This document shows, piece by piece, positions 10,306-19,689 of a stretch of DNA of 64,000 nt. Origin of the DNA: Lepas anatifera (Eukaryota; Arthropoda; Thecostraca; Lepadidae). Every line of letters starts with the position of its first letter. The stretch's first letter is position 1. The stretch is taken from NCBI GenBank assembly GCA_034440635.1, contig JAOTON010002075.1, positions 1,211,501-1,275,500 on the forward strand, read 5' to 3'. The translations under genes were made by a program, and so were the position numbers. The notes under the pieces were generated by a model. The model made no database searches. It was given only the letters and a program-made list of their open reading frames with translations, and was not told where the DNA came from.

Positions 10306-11430
10306 GAGTAACTCTCGCTCCGGTGTGGGGTTGAACACCTCCTCGGGTTTTTCCGGTGTCACGAAACATCGGCGGCACGAAGCGCCGCTGTACTTGTTCC
10401 ACCTTATTCTTGCTCAACTTCGAAACTTTCTACACAATTTTAAGGTTGGGTCATCTCAGGTCAGGTCAAGTGACCTTACTTTCAAAAATGTTTAAGGTGG
10501 CATAAGTAATTCAAACTTCTTTAAAAGCCATACTGTGGAGTCGATTTTCGTAGGATTTCGTTTATGTATTTTATTCAAAATGAGGTGGCTTTTAAGTGTT
10601 GTGAATAGTTAAGTGATTATAAACGATGGAAGGAGATTAGATGAGAAGGTAGGATAAGATATTTACTAGGGTCGCTGCAGCAGGGCATGGCTACAGCCTA
10701 GGTAGAGTAAGGATAGGATAAGGATTAGGTTCCGGTAAAAAACACACAACACAATCGCACACTCACTTCGAACACTTAAACTAAAATAATATGAGGATGA
10801 AAATGTTCGATTCTTCGGCTTGTTTTCATTTCGTCTTCGATCTGGTAATTTCGTTGTTTGTGTCCATCATGTCTTAATGTTGCTTGCTTCATGTTGTTAT
10901 TGTTTATATTTTTTCTTTTTTAATTCCGGTGTATGTTTTTTAAAACTTGTTTTTTATTGTTTTAAATTAGCATCTAATATTTAATATTCCGCCGAGAAGT
11001 TTTTTTAAGGTTTAAAACACGTGAAACGCAAAAAAATAATAGAAAGATTAGCGAGAAAGAGATGTAAGAAAATGGACTTATTTTATTTTTATCTTCTTTA
11101 GTTAAGACGGTAGCAATAAAATTAGTAATAATGTGAAAATTTATCTTACCTGTAGTATATTGTATTTTAATTAAAAGTTTTTATATTTTAAAGACTAAAG
11201 TATTGTCGCTCGTTCGGACTTCCTCCACAAGAAGATATTGGGGGTCGGAGCTTTCGTACTGTATTACAGTGCAGAGGAAGTCCGAACGAGATCCTAATTC
11301 AAACTTATACCACATAATGCACCCACCGAGTACTACAACATAAATTGCGGGCTTTTAATATCGATGACCTAAGGTCGGGTACGAATCATGACCTCTCAAT
11401 TGGAAATGCATAGGGAAAACAGGAATGGGG
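10306..11430 (+). mobile_element. AGGTCA element, family E copy 1, partial and interrupted
   Basis: The left end has the family E near-palindrome GGGGTTGAACACCTCC, the TTTTTCCGG linker and a GGCGGCACGAAGCGCCGC hairpin. These are followed by the shared core TAAGGTTGGGTCATCTCAGG (10,440-10,490). The core resumes after an insertion, at 11,307-11,420, with the conserved ATCGATGACCTAAGGTC block. The right part is missing and no right-hand TTAA is visible. The inserted segment 10,519-11,294 is flanked by a 12-bp duplication TAATTCAAACTT. Confidence 0.65.
10519..11294 (+). mobile_element. repeat R copy 1, inserted in family E copy 1
   Basis: This 776-bp insert is flanked by the duplication TAATTCAAACTT (10,507-10,518 and 11,295-11,306). 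Positions 10,579-11,150 match 22,614-22,668 plus 33,785-34,402, where gypsy-1 interrupts the same repeat, so this is the paralogous empty site. Near its right end a perfect 17-bp inverted repeat, CTCGTTCGGACTTCCTC at 11,209-11,225 and its complement at 11,274-11,290, encloses 48 bases. No protein is encoded and the class is not recognised. A 12-bp duplication suggests retroposition but is not proof. Confidence 0.6.
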
Positions 11431-11689
11431 CAATGACACTTTTAAGCCTATCCACTTCTAAGCCAGAACAGGCCAGCCTGTGGCACTTCTAAGCCTATCA
11501 TGTTCTTGTTCTAACCTATCATAGCCTATTTTAGCCAAGTTTTAAGCACCAATTAGTAAAATTTTGCAGGGGGATATCTATGGCATAAATGTTTGTTATA
11601 AAAGGCGGGGCTGCTATCAGTTTTGAGCTATAGTGTATGCCGGTCATCATTGATGTTTTTAAGACAAGCTGCTCTAGCCTAAAATCCCT

Positions 11690-12030
11690 CAAAAGGTGAA
11701 GAGCTTGTCAAGCAGCTCGAGATGATCATTACCGAGTAGGGTTTTGGGACATTTCATCAGTACGTGATAGGGGTTTTCCATGGCGTCACAGGTACTACAG
11801 GTACCCCCGCACGCTCATAGGATTTCATTTGGATTGTCCATTCCTAAGTCTGGTGAGGATAACCTCGCCCCGACGACTGTGTTGGTTTGAACTGGGCCAG
11901 TAGCCGATGTTAGGCTTATGTATAACTTATGGTCGCTGTGGTTGGTTATCCGATTATTTTGGATTTGCTTCCGGATGTGGTTCTGGTGGAGAGCTTTGCT
12001 ATCACCTCTAGGCCGCTTGAGAGGTGCTAT
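11690..12030 (-). pseudogene. C-terminal fragment of a non-LTR retrotransposon ORF2
   Basis: Read on the minus strand, a broken frame ends with a Cys/His pattern (GTCSTCDAMENPYHVLMKCP, about 11,735-11,790). It resembles the zinc-knuckle-like tail CX2C..H..C found downstream of RT or RNase H in several LINE clades. It is preceded by SATGPVQTNTVVGARLSSP. Stops interrupt it near 11,820. Only about 110 codons can be followed. The clade cannot be told from this tail alone. Confidence 0.4.
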
Positions 12031-12101
12031 CTCTGAGTTCTAGGGACTTTTGCATCATGTTCGTTAGGATTATGTGACTTTATTAAGTCACCACTCGTTC
12101 T

Positions 12102-12214
12102 CTGAACATGGAGCAAGCTGGCTCCCGAGAAACCCTTCCAACAGGGAAAGAGTTGACGACGCCATATCACCCTAGCAGTTGGTGCATCGATAAGCCCCAA
12201 AATTACTATTATTA
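12102..12214 (+). mobile_element. SINE 3' half with unusual head
   Basis: This 113-bp insert is flanked by an 18-bp duplication TAAGTCACCACTCGTTCT (12,084-12,101 and 12,215-12,232). Its right 80 bases match the 3' part of the tRNA-derived SINE at 20,476. Shared words include CCTTCCAACAGGG, GACGCC and the CCCCAAAATTACTATTATTA-type tail. It lacks the tRNA-like A and B boxes; the first ~35 bases are unrelated. It is either a 5'-truncated copy with filler or a different SINE sharing the same tail. Confidence 0.7.
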
Positions 12215-12232
12215 TAAGTCACCACTCGTTCT

Positions 12233-12960
12233 ACAATGCAGACAAACTAGTGTGCAATGGTCGTACAAACTAGTGTGCAACGATTGCGACGGTCGGAAAA
12301 AACGTTGTAATAAATATAATTCATCAAGCCAATCAATTAGATATATATTTCTATAATATTAAATAAGCTAATTGATCTGTCATAGAAAACAATAGTTATA
12401 CGACTATGAACTTTTTCCAGAAAATGTAATGTACGAGTTACTTGAATGTAAGTTTTTAGACAGATAAAATGAATCAAACTGTCATTTTCATGCAAAAATT
12501 ATCCAAAAGATTAAGTCCACGAGCGATCGCGGCTCATTTTTTTACTAAAAAAGCCAGGTTTCAGCTTCAAGTGGTCACAACATTTGAATATATAATAGGA
12601 ATTTCCTCTCTAGTAGTAATGATTAATCTCTATGAGTAGACCGGTCGGAGTGTGGGACTCGTTGCCAGCCCCCTCCAACAGCTAGCGCAGATCATCGGAT
12701 GTGACGTCACACCTCGTAGCATTTAACATAGCATTTAACATCAATGATTAAATGTCAAAATATTTGCATAAAAAGGCTCAGAATCAAATATAGAATGCTG
12801 AATTATTGTATTTGGGATAAACTTGATTGCCGTGTATAAATTAGGAGTTTAATAATTATAAGAAGAATTTAATAGTATTAATTGCTTAGTTAAGGTATCT
12901 TGACTCGTTGCAATGGCAACGAGTTGCAGACACGTCGGAAAGTGGTCTCGGTATTTGTGG
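12233..12960. repeat. interspersed repeat related to 1,040 and 38,395 loci
   Basis: Positions 12,515-12,660 are the inverted counterpart of 1,040-1,175. Positions 12,690-12,840 are the inverted counterpart of about 38,440-38,600, sharing for example GATGTGACGTCACACCTCGTAGC-type sequence and TTGGGATAAACTTGATTGCCGTG-type sequence. Together these suggest one dispersed family of unknown class. No gene is seen. Confidence 0.45.
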
Positions 12961-13319
12961 TGGCTAGGATACTAAAATAAGAGGTTTTAAGTGTGGATAG
13001 GTGACAAATTGTGAACATTGTTGGATTATATCGCGGAGGCCGCGACCCAGACAGGATTTTCCTCCAGAATGATTAACAATAAGCCGCGGTAAGTTTTGTG
13101 AATTTGTACAGCTTTCTCTTTCGGTCAGATCGCCAATCCAAGGAATTGATTTCAAAGACAGCATAGAAGCCAACATTTACACCAATTTCAGCATGGCAAA
13201 ATACATGTAGGTATTTAGGCTGGTACCTTTTTAAATATTGGAAAAACACGACAAGCCACAGCCGGATATGCTGTGACTGCAGACGGAGACGATTAGGCAG
13301 CATTTTTTTACGTTGTAAC

Positions 13320-14455
13320 AGAGCATGTGTGCTGACGCCTCTTTCCCTTTGCGACCGACACTTCCTTGAAGGAGGCGTCATTGATGTGAAACCATCGAGC
13401 CTCCGGCTGGTTGCGGCAGAAGGCAGTGTAGTGGCCGGATTGGGCGCTGCCGTGGTGTTCTACCACTGCGTAAAAGTCATAAACAAGGCCGCTAGAGATT
13501 TGCGGGGGCCCGATGACTATCCAACTGAGGTCCAGGTCACTGAGAGGGAAGGAGACATGATCTAGTGCCTTACGCAGTGTTCCACTGCTGTATGTAAGCC
13601 GCTTAACACGCGCCCCACTGGGGTCCCTGGCATGACCCCAGTGGGGTGCGTTTGTGGTGATTGAGTCTATCGGATTGAAACTTTTACCGCATAATGGACC
13701 CACCACGCGCTACAACATATATTGTATAATTTTTCATATCGATGACCAAAGGTCAAGTAAGGACCATGGCCTCTCCATTGGAAATACATGGGAACAAACA
13801 GAAATTGGGCTGTATTTGTGTAGATACAGCTGAGAATACCTTCTTATTCCCCAAATCGTAGTATCCTGGGCTCCTTTCCAGGCTCATGCTGAAATTTTTT
13901 ACCTGTGACCTCTGAGAGGTCATCTGGGGCTATTTAAACAGTTTTCAGACTTAGGTCAATAACTTTGCAGGAAATAATGATACAGCTTTTATTTTGATAT
14001 CATTGCGTTCGGATTGCTATTGCAAGTCGATTGATATGCATATTGCCTATGCTAGGTTAAAAGTGATCTTGACCTGACCTGAGCTCAGGTCATTTTTGTG
14101 TTTTGACCTGGTGAGGTCATATTATACATCATTAGATTCGCCGTGAGGAGAGGAAGTGAAAGGTGCCTAAAAATGATTCTAACTGAACTCTGTCAGACGC
14201 TAGAGCCAAAAACTCTACTCAAAATCTCGCTTTATTTGACCTGTCATGACCTCAATATTGACCTGAGCCAAGAAGTCACTGATATAGTTTCTTCATTAAT
14301 TTGTATGAGCTATCCAACAGCTTTCGCGTTTTTCGCTATCCCGCATAGGAGCCGAGTTGGAGGGGGAGGTGTTCAAACACCCCCAACAGGGCGAAGGTGG
14401 CTCGGAGGCCCACCGGGGCGCCAGTTAAAATGGTGTTGAATAAAAATCCTAATTA
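13320..14455 (-). pseudogene. ubiquitin-specific protease (USP) C-terminal exon, broken
   Basis: The minus strand between about 13,600 and 13,320 encodes the catalytic C-terminal part of a USP, a cysteine protease that removes ubiquitin. The pattern KRLTYSSGTL then DHVSFPLSDLDLS is followed by YDFYAVVEHHGS and the histidine box SGHYTAFC, then WFHINDASF. All are typical of the USP palm/finger fold and its catalytic His/Asn. Codon phase continues across the family E copy 2 insertion (13,607-14,424) to a short upstream piece ending at a possible splice acceptor near 14,455. After VSVAK the frame shifts near 13,335, so the expected terminal strand reads in another frame. This is probably a dead exon or pseudogene copy. 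The Cys box is outside what I can find. Confidence 0.7.
13603..14428 (-). mobile_element. TTAA-flanked AGGTCA element, family E copy 2
   Basis: TTAA lies at 13,603-13,606 and 14,425-14,428. The left end is CACGCGCCCCACTGGGGT with a facing ACCCCAGTGGGG arm, giving a 12-bp stem. The right end carries the family E block GGAGGTGTTCAAACACCCCC. The two ends therefore belong to different family types. The core 13,660-14,300 matches family E copy 3 at 19,920-20,770 and includes ATCGATGACC, GACCTCTGAGAGGTCATC and TGACCTGACCTGAGCTCAGG. It disrupts the USP frame. Confidence 0.8.
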
Positions 14456-14589
14456 TGCAAAAGCTTAAATTCATGGGAATGTAGCCTATTGTTACATAAC
14501 ATAGCTTAAAGTTATTATTTGCTCATGTCATTGCAACATCTTCTGACAGGAGTCCCATCTGGGCTCAGCAGTGGAAATCATTGCATATT
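14429..14589. other. spacer between two TTAA elements
   Basis: The right-hand USP flank (14,429-14,455) is followed by ordinary AT-rich sequence. A possible minus-strand splice acceptor with a TAATTAG end lies at about 14,453. Nothing else is recognised. Confidence 0.4.
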
Positions 14590-15585
14590 CTAACACGTGC
14601 CTCGCTGAGGTCCCTGACATGAAGCGCCCCGCTGGGGGGGCGTTTTTCGCCCCTCCGTATATCATTTCCAAGGAAAGTTAAAGAAAAGTTACGGACGGTG
14701 TTCGAAAGCTCTTGACAAGACAAAGAGAAATTATAGGCAGCATTTTTATGTCAGGTCATTATTGAGGTCAGCATAGGTCAAAGAAGGTTCCACAGGCTGA
14801 CAACACGGCAGTGTAAGTTTCCTCCTCTAGATATTTACTCAGCAAAGCTAGAGCAAATATTTATGCATCATTGGATTTCTCTTACTGTGGTGAATCTAAT
14901 GATGTATAATATGACGTTGCTAGGTCAAATTGTGAAAATAATCTGACCTCAAGCTAGGTCAGGGTCACATGGTGACCTGGTATGGTCATGTTGCATATCA
15001 ATCGACTCCTCGTGACAATATAACCACAATGCAAGAAAAATAAGAACTTTATCTCGATTCAGTGAGAAATTAGTGGCAAAACAATCCTGACATGATTTTT
15101 GAGAGGTCAGATGTTCAAAAAATCAACTTTAAGGTCAAGATCGTGGTAAGAATATACGGTGTGAGGATTTCCAGCTTTATCTATCCAGTTCTTACTGAAA
15201 ACAAATCCTTTCAATTTTTCACCATAGACTTATAATGGGTGACAAAAAACTGACCCCACCTTAGGTCAACAATATCGAAATTACGAGATAAGAGATTTGT
15301 AGACCCTAATGACCTCATCGTATAGTGAAAGTTTCAAACTGATCAGTTGGCAGATGCTCCTTGGGCACCGCTTCAAACTCGTGATTTTAGGTTTTGAGGT
15401 CGGGTCGCTTGACTTTGGATAGCTCCTTGACTTGACATGACTTGACCTAAAAATTCGGTCAGATGTGTAAAATTTATCAAGGATAAGGTAATGTAACTTC
15501 CGTTGTTCTGCGTCTCCTCGCTTTTGCGTTATCTGAAGAAAACCAGGAGGGGGGCGAATTTTGTCCCCCATCGGGGTGCGTGTTC
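14590..15585 (-). mobile_element. AGGTCA element, family D copy 1
   Basis: The left end reads CTAACACGTGCC and the right end GGGGTGCGTGTTCAAG. Both are decayed forms of a TTAACACGC terminus with mutated TTAA sites. GGGGGCG..CGCCCC near-palindromes lie inside both ends (about 14,625 and 15,550). Core hexamers occur near 14,755-14,780, 14,925-14,990, 15,105-15,130, 15,260 and 15,395-15,455. It matches the better-preserved family D copy at 58,303-59,309 in order and spacing but in inverse orientation. No protein is encoded. Confidence 0.7.
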
Positions 15586-16049
15586 AAGCATTGGGGCTGT
15601 TGGGAACTTGGCTGAGAAGGACAAAATTCCCATCAAAAGGGCACTTCCATACCCCAGAAGCAGTTGTAAATGAGCACCTCGTTTCTGTCCGGCATATACT
15701 TTTTGTTAAAATTCATGGAATCGTTCAGTAATATCCAGATACAAGCATACATGTTTAGTTTCCAAGATTTTAAAGGCGCCTTTTTCTCGATGCGCAGGAT
15801 GCTTTTGTCCAAATACTCTCTGGAACATAAACGGCGGGAAGCATCTTCTCTGCTGCTGTGGATACCCGTTGGATAGAATCTTCCTTCTCCTGCTTTTTTT
15901 GAGGCAAGAACACTCCGATGTTTTTTCCTGCATTTGGAGGCCGGCACCTGATATTACTCGTGTTTACTCCTTGACGGTCTATCAAAACTAGGAGTGGCTC
16001 ATTTTTTACTCGGACCAAACAAAAAACCGAATGAGGTAAATAGCGACAA
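15586..16049 (-). other. unrecognised, weakly coding-like stretch
   Basis: On the minus strand, 16,018-15,633 can be read in overlapping frames with blocks such as GRFYPTGIHSSRED and LVLIDRQGVNTSNI. No family is recognised. The switching of plausible blocks between frames suggests a decayed coding remnant, perhaps of a transposase, but this is only an impression. Confidence 0.25.
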
Positions 16050-17040
16050 ACTACATGAGAGGGAAAACTACAAAACGTGCAGGGATGGGCGGGGCGGAAC
16101 AGGGGAAAATATGACCCCAGACGGCCATTAAAACGGAGTCAGCTGAGCGTGCCAGATGAGGGGATAGTATGCCGGTGAGGAATTGAAAGGGCTGTACGGG
16201 CAGAAGAGAAGGAGGAACAGGGTTCTGATGCATATACATTTAGGGCTAGGAAAAACAGGCAAGAGAAGAGGGCAGGACGTTACCGGAGAAGCAGGCAGGG
16301 TGAACTAAGGGAGAAGGCAGGGCACTTGTGGGCAATAGGATAGAGCCCGACGGGGTCAATAAGAAGAGAGGACAGGGCGCTGGTCTGGCTCCACAGGTGG
16401 AGTCGGACAGGGCCGAGGAGAACGGAGGGCAGGTCACGGAGGAAACAGAAAGGACTAGGAAGGGCTGAAGGTAAATGGAACATAGCGCTTGTGAGCAATC
16501 AGAAATGTAGACGGGCGGAGTGGATGAGAAGGGAAGACAGGGCACTGGTGAACAGTCAAATAGCACCAGAATAAACGTAAAAAGAGCGGAGAGCTACGCT
16601 CTGGTGGACACTCAGATAGGGCTGGGAAGTTTGGCTAAGTAGGGAGGGCAGAGCTCAGGGACCATTTAGATAGGGCCGAGGAGGGCAAAGAGTGTAGGGC
16701 AGGGCACTGGTGAGCAGACCGATGGACCAGGAAAGGTGGCCAGGAGAGAGGTCAGGATGGTCACTTGGAACAGCTAGGCAGAGAGAAAAAGAAAAGAGGG
16801 CACTGGTGGACAATGAGATACAGCCGAGTAGGGCAAAGAAGAAGGGAGGGCATGGTACTGGTGGGCAGGCATATAGGGCCGGAAAGACGGAAAAAGAGGC
16901 GGACAGGGCGTCAAAGGCCTATCAAGCAGGACTAGACAGAGCAGACAAAGAAAGGAGGACGGGGCGCTGAATGACAGTCAGATAGGGCCAGGCAGGGCCG
17001 AGCAGAAAGGAGGGACAGGACACTGGTGGACAGTCAAATG
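16050..17040. repeat. degenerate purine-rich tandem repeat, unit about 60-70 bp
   Basis: The motif GGGCACTGGTGGACAGTC..ATAGGGC recurs from about 16,260 to 17,035 with heavy divergence, for example at 16,540, 16,700, 16,800, 16,855 and 17,015. Intervening sequence is GGAGGGCAGAG-like. Open frames in it on both strands are low-complexity artefacts. It resembles the tract at 380-830. Confidence 0.65.
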
Positions 17041-17047
17041 GGAAGCT

Positions 17048-17734
17048 CTATAGAATGAGGTGACCGGTAGAACAGGACATTGAACATTGGGAACTCGCTG
17101 CGCACACTAGCGGGTCCAGACGGGGAGACAGGGGCCATGACCCCCCGAAAATGACCAAATCTTGGCCGATTTTCTTCAAAAACACTATGCTTTTACGATT
17201 TTTCTCCGTGTTGCCTCCCCAAACGTCGCTCCAGCGTCCGCCAGTGGTTGTGTGTGGGGTGCTATCGGTGAGGCAAGGCATGCCGTTTGGATTTTGGTAC
17301 CTACCTTTTAGAATTACGGGGAAACAATTTCTGATCGGCACTAGACTTCTCACTGTTGTGGACAGCATGCTGGACTGATGGCAACATGCCTGACCGCCAC
17401 CAAATAGCTTAAAATATTCCCTGGTGGAAATTGAAGACACTAAAGCTCCCTCTTCTTTTAAAGATGGCAGCAGATACGGCAGACTGCTTTCAGTGTCAGT
17501 GAGGATGTGAGGCAGCCAGAGATAGACATGAATGAATTCTCCACCGTATGTCGAAACAGCTAGCAAAACCACTGTCCTCAGCTCTAGGGAAAATTTGCAT
17601 TTCCTCGAACCATCAAAGGAAAGCAGCACACCTGATGTGGAGACCGATGAAAAATGTTGAGTTTGATGTAAGATTCGTTTTACAGACGCACCAGTGCAAG
17701 GAGTTACTACAGCAGCGGAAATAGTGGTAGGCAT
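17048..17734 (-). CDS. hypothetical ORF, 228 codons, family not recognised
   Basis: A 228-codon open frame on the minus strand. It is not low complexity and it lies outside the TTAA elements. No signal peptide, membrane helix or familiar motif is apparent. It contains a hydrophobic patch (ELRTVVLLAVSTYGGEF) and a proline/glycine-rich tail. A plus-strand frame overlaps part of it (17,151-17,378). A separate plus-strand frame at 17,845-18,010 with charged, protein-like composition (FLAIAGTEAIWFSHVDNLI) is cut by the family A element at 18,011. Either could be a fragment of a broken gene. I do not assign a function. Confidence 0.3.
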   Translation of the reverse strand: MPTTISAAVVTPCTGASVKRILHQTQHFSSVSTSGVLLSFDGSRKCKFSLELRTVVLLAVSTYGGEFIHVYLWLPHILTDTESSLPYLLPSLKEEGALVSSISTREYFKLFGGGQACCHQSSMLSTTVRSLVPIRNCFPVILKGRYQNPNGMPCLTDSTPHTTTGGRWSDVWGGNTEKNRKSIVFLKKIGQDLVIFGGSWPLSPRLDPLVCAASSQCSMSCSTGHLIL

Positions 17735-18010
17735 GCTAGCTAAGAAGGCGCTTCCGTCGCCAATTTCCTTGTAAGATTGGTGGAACTGGTGTTAAGTTAA
17801 AATGTGTCGAGTTCGCTGGCAGGGATTAGGTAGGCCGTCTTGCTATGGAATCTCCTCTGAGGGCCGTCCTTGTCAACTCGCGCAGGGAGATGTCAAAAGT
17901 CGACCATTTCCTCGCCATTGCTGGGACAGAGGCCATCTGGTTTAGCCATGTTGATAACTTGATCGCCTTTGTTAGCGACGACGTCGATTCTGTAGACATG
18001 TTAAGCATTC

Positions 18011-18858
18011 TTAACACGCACATTGACGGGGGAGGCGGAATCCCCCCTCCCTCAGGCTTTATGAAGATAGCATAAAACGGTGGAGCGTAGCGCCACCGTT
18101 CTTGGTATACCTTTTCTCTCATCATTTTTAAAACTTTTTCAAATATTTAAGGTTAGGTCATCTCAGGTCAGCTCACCAGTGCAGGTCAAGTGACCTGACC
18201 TCAAAAAAGTTTAAGATAGCATAAGTCGGAGCAGGGTGAACTTGTCCGATTAAAACTCATATCACATAATGGGCCCACCGAGTTCTCCAAAATGTGTTCC
18301 AGTATTTTTTATATCGATGACGTAAGGTCAGGTACGAGACATAACCTCTCCTTTGCAAATACGTGGGGAAAATGGTTTTAACTGAATAACTTAGTAACGG
18401 ATTTTGGAGCGTTCATTTTAACTGCATTAGGTGCTTTGTCTTAGCAGTTTTAATGATATTCATTTTACCTCATTTTACCTCGACCTGACCTCAGGTCAGG
18501 TCAAATCCTTGATTTGACCTAGCAAGGTCATATCATATATCATTCAATTCGGCTGCTGCGAGGATTCATATAGTTTTAATTGTTTTGTTCTATTTTTTAT
18601 TTGTTCAGATGTAGTCACCGAAAACCTTCATTTTCATGTTATCCCTATGATGGCATGTTTTGACCTCTTGTGACCTTAAATGCGACCTGACAAAACATGG
18701 TTCCAATATTTTCGATGCCAAACTAGATAAGCTACCCAACGCTGTTTACCGTTTTTCGCTACCTAGCGTGGTTCTTGAGATCTTAGAGAGGGCGGGTACC
18801 CGCCCCCTCCCCCCGTCAAAGCGAAGGTGGCTCAGACCCCCGTCAATGCGCGTGTTAA
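18011..18858 (-). mobile_element. TTAA-flanked AGGTCA element, family A copy 2
   Basis: TTAA occurs at 18,011-18,014 and 18,855-18,858, with CACGCACATTGACGGGGG left and the complement of CACGCGCATTGACGGGGG right. It is inverted relative to copies at 4,226, 37,378 and 42,661. The left-end palindrome has become GGGGGAGGCGGAATCCCCCC; the right retains GGGCGGGTACCCGCCC. The hexamer-rich core includes AGGTCATCTCAGGTCAGC and TGACCTGACCTCA near 18,150-18,205, ATCGATGACG near 18,312, and TGACCTCAGGTCAGGTCA near 18,485. The right TTAA is shared with the adjacent family B copy. Confidence 0.85.
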
Positions 18859-19264
18859 CCCTCACCCCACCGGGGCCATCGATGGGTTCCCCTAAGGTTT
18901 TTCCGGGATAACAGAAAAACAAAGAGGCACAGCACCGCGGTTGAGGACTCTACCTCTCACTGCATCATTTTCCCACCATCCCTGAAATTTTTTACCCCGG
19001 GTCACCCAAGATCAGGTTGCTTAAGCATTGCATATTTGAGTGAAAATAGCCGATCTTGACCTAATTTGACCTTTGGAGGTCAAACCATTGAACTGAGCGA
19101 TAAAGCATGCGACGTAATTTCTTACTGAATTCACGCGAACTTTCTAATGCATTTTGCAGATTTGTTGCACTAACGCTCATACTTTCGGAGTTAGATGGGT
19201 GGGGCATCAATGGCCCTCCGGTGGGGCGAAGGTGGCGCCGGACCCCCGGTGGGGCGCGGGTTAA
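18855..19264 (+). mobile_element. family B copy 2, internal-deletion derivative
   Basis: A 402-bp element lies between TTAA at 18,855-18,858 (shared with family A copy 2) and 19,261-19,264. Its left ~150 bases match 7,260-7,395 and its right ~240 match 8,023-8,257 of family B copy 1. The middle ~620 bases are missing, with a short GGTTGC/GTTTGC-like similarity at the junction. This is the typical way short non-autonomous elements arise from longer ones by incomplete gap repair. Confidence 0.8.
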
Positions 19265-19486
19265 TGCATTATAGCCGAAAATTCAGGTCACTTTCAAGGA
19301 AGAGCAAGGTGGAAAACTTCCTTTCTTGGACACATTAATTTGGTACTCCAAGGATGGTCCCATAATTTCGCTGTACAGAAAACCCGGGAGTAAGGACGAT
19401 CTCGTGCGGTATTCTCGACCCGAAGCCAAAAAACCAGCTCCAGTCCGCAGGAGCGTCGCTGCGGATTTTCCAGAGACGATCCTGGG
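19265..19486. other. no gene recognised
   Basis: A short open frame runs on each strand (19,326-19,577 plus; 19,294-19,554 minus), overlapping one another and running into the tandem repeat that follows. No family is recognised. Confidence 0.35.
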
Positions 19487-19635
19487 GGGGGATCCAGGGA
19501 TGAAAACTTATGTCCATTACGCCGGGGGATCCGGGGGTAAAAACTTATGTCCATTCCGCCGGGGGATCCAGGGATGAAAACTTATGTCCATTACGCCGGG
19601 GGGATCCAGGGGTAAAAACTTAAGTCCATTACGTC
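19487..19635. repeat. tandem repeat, about four units of 37 bp
   Basis: The unit GGGGGATCCAGGGATGAAAA + CTTATGTCCATTACGCC is repeated about four times with few changes (AGGGATG against GGGGGTA; ATTACG against ATTCCG). The low divergence between units suggests a recent expansion. Confidence 0.85.
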
Positions 19636-19689
19636 GTGGAATAATTTAAATATCATTGATTTAATAAATTAAACATACAAATCTTATCA

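Noticed and set aside
10519..11294. Helitron, because of a hairpin near the right end
   Set aside because: A 12-bp target duplication is present and there is no CTRR end or A-T insertion signature.
16246..16970. Open frames on both strands in the purine-rich block
   Set aside because: Low-complexity translations of a degenerate tandem repeat.
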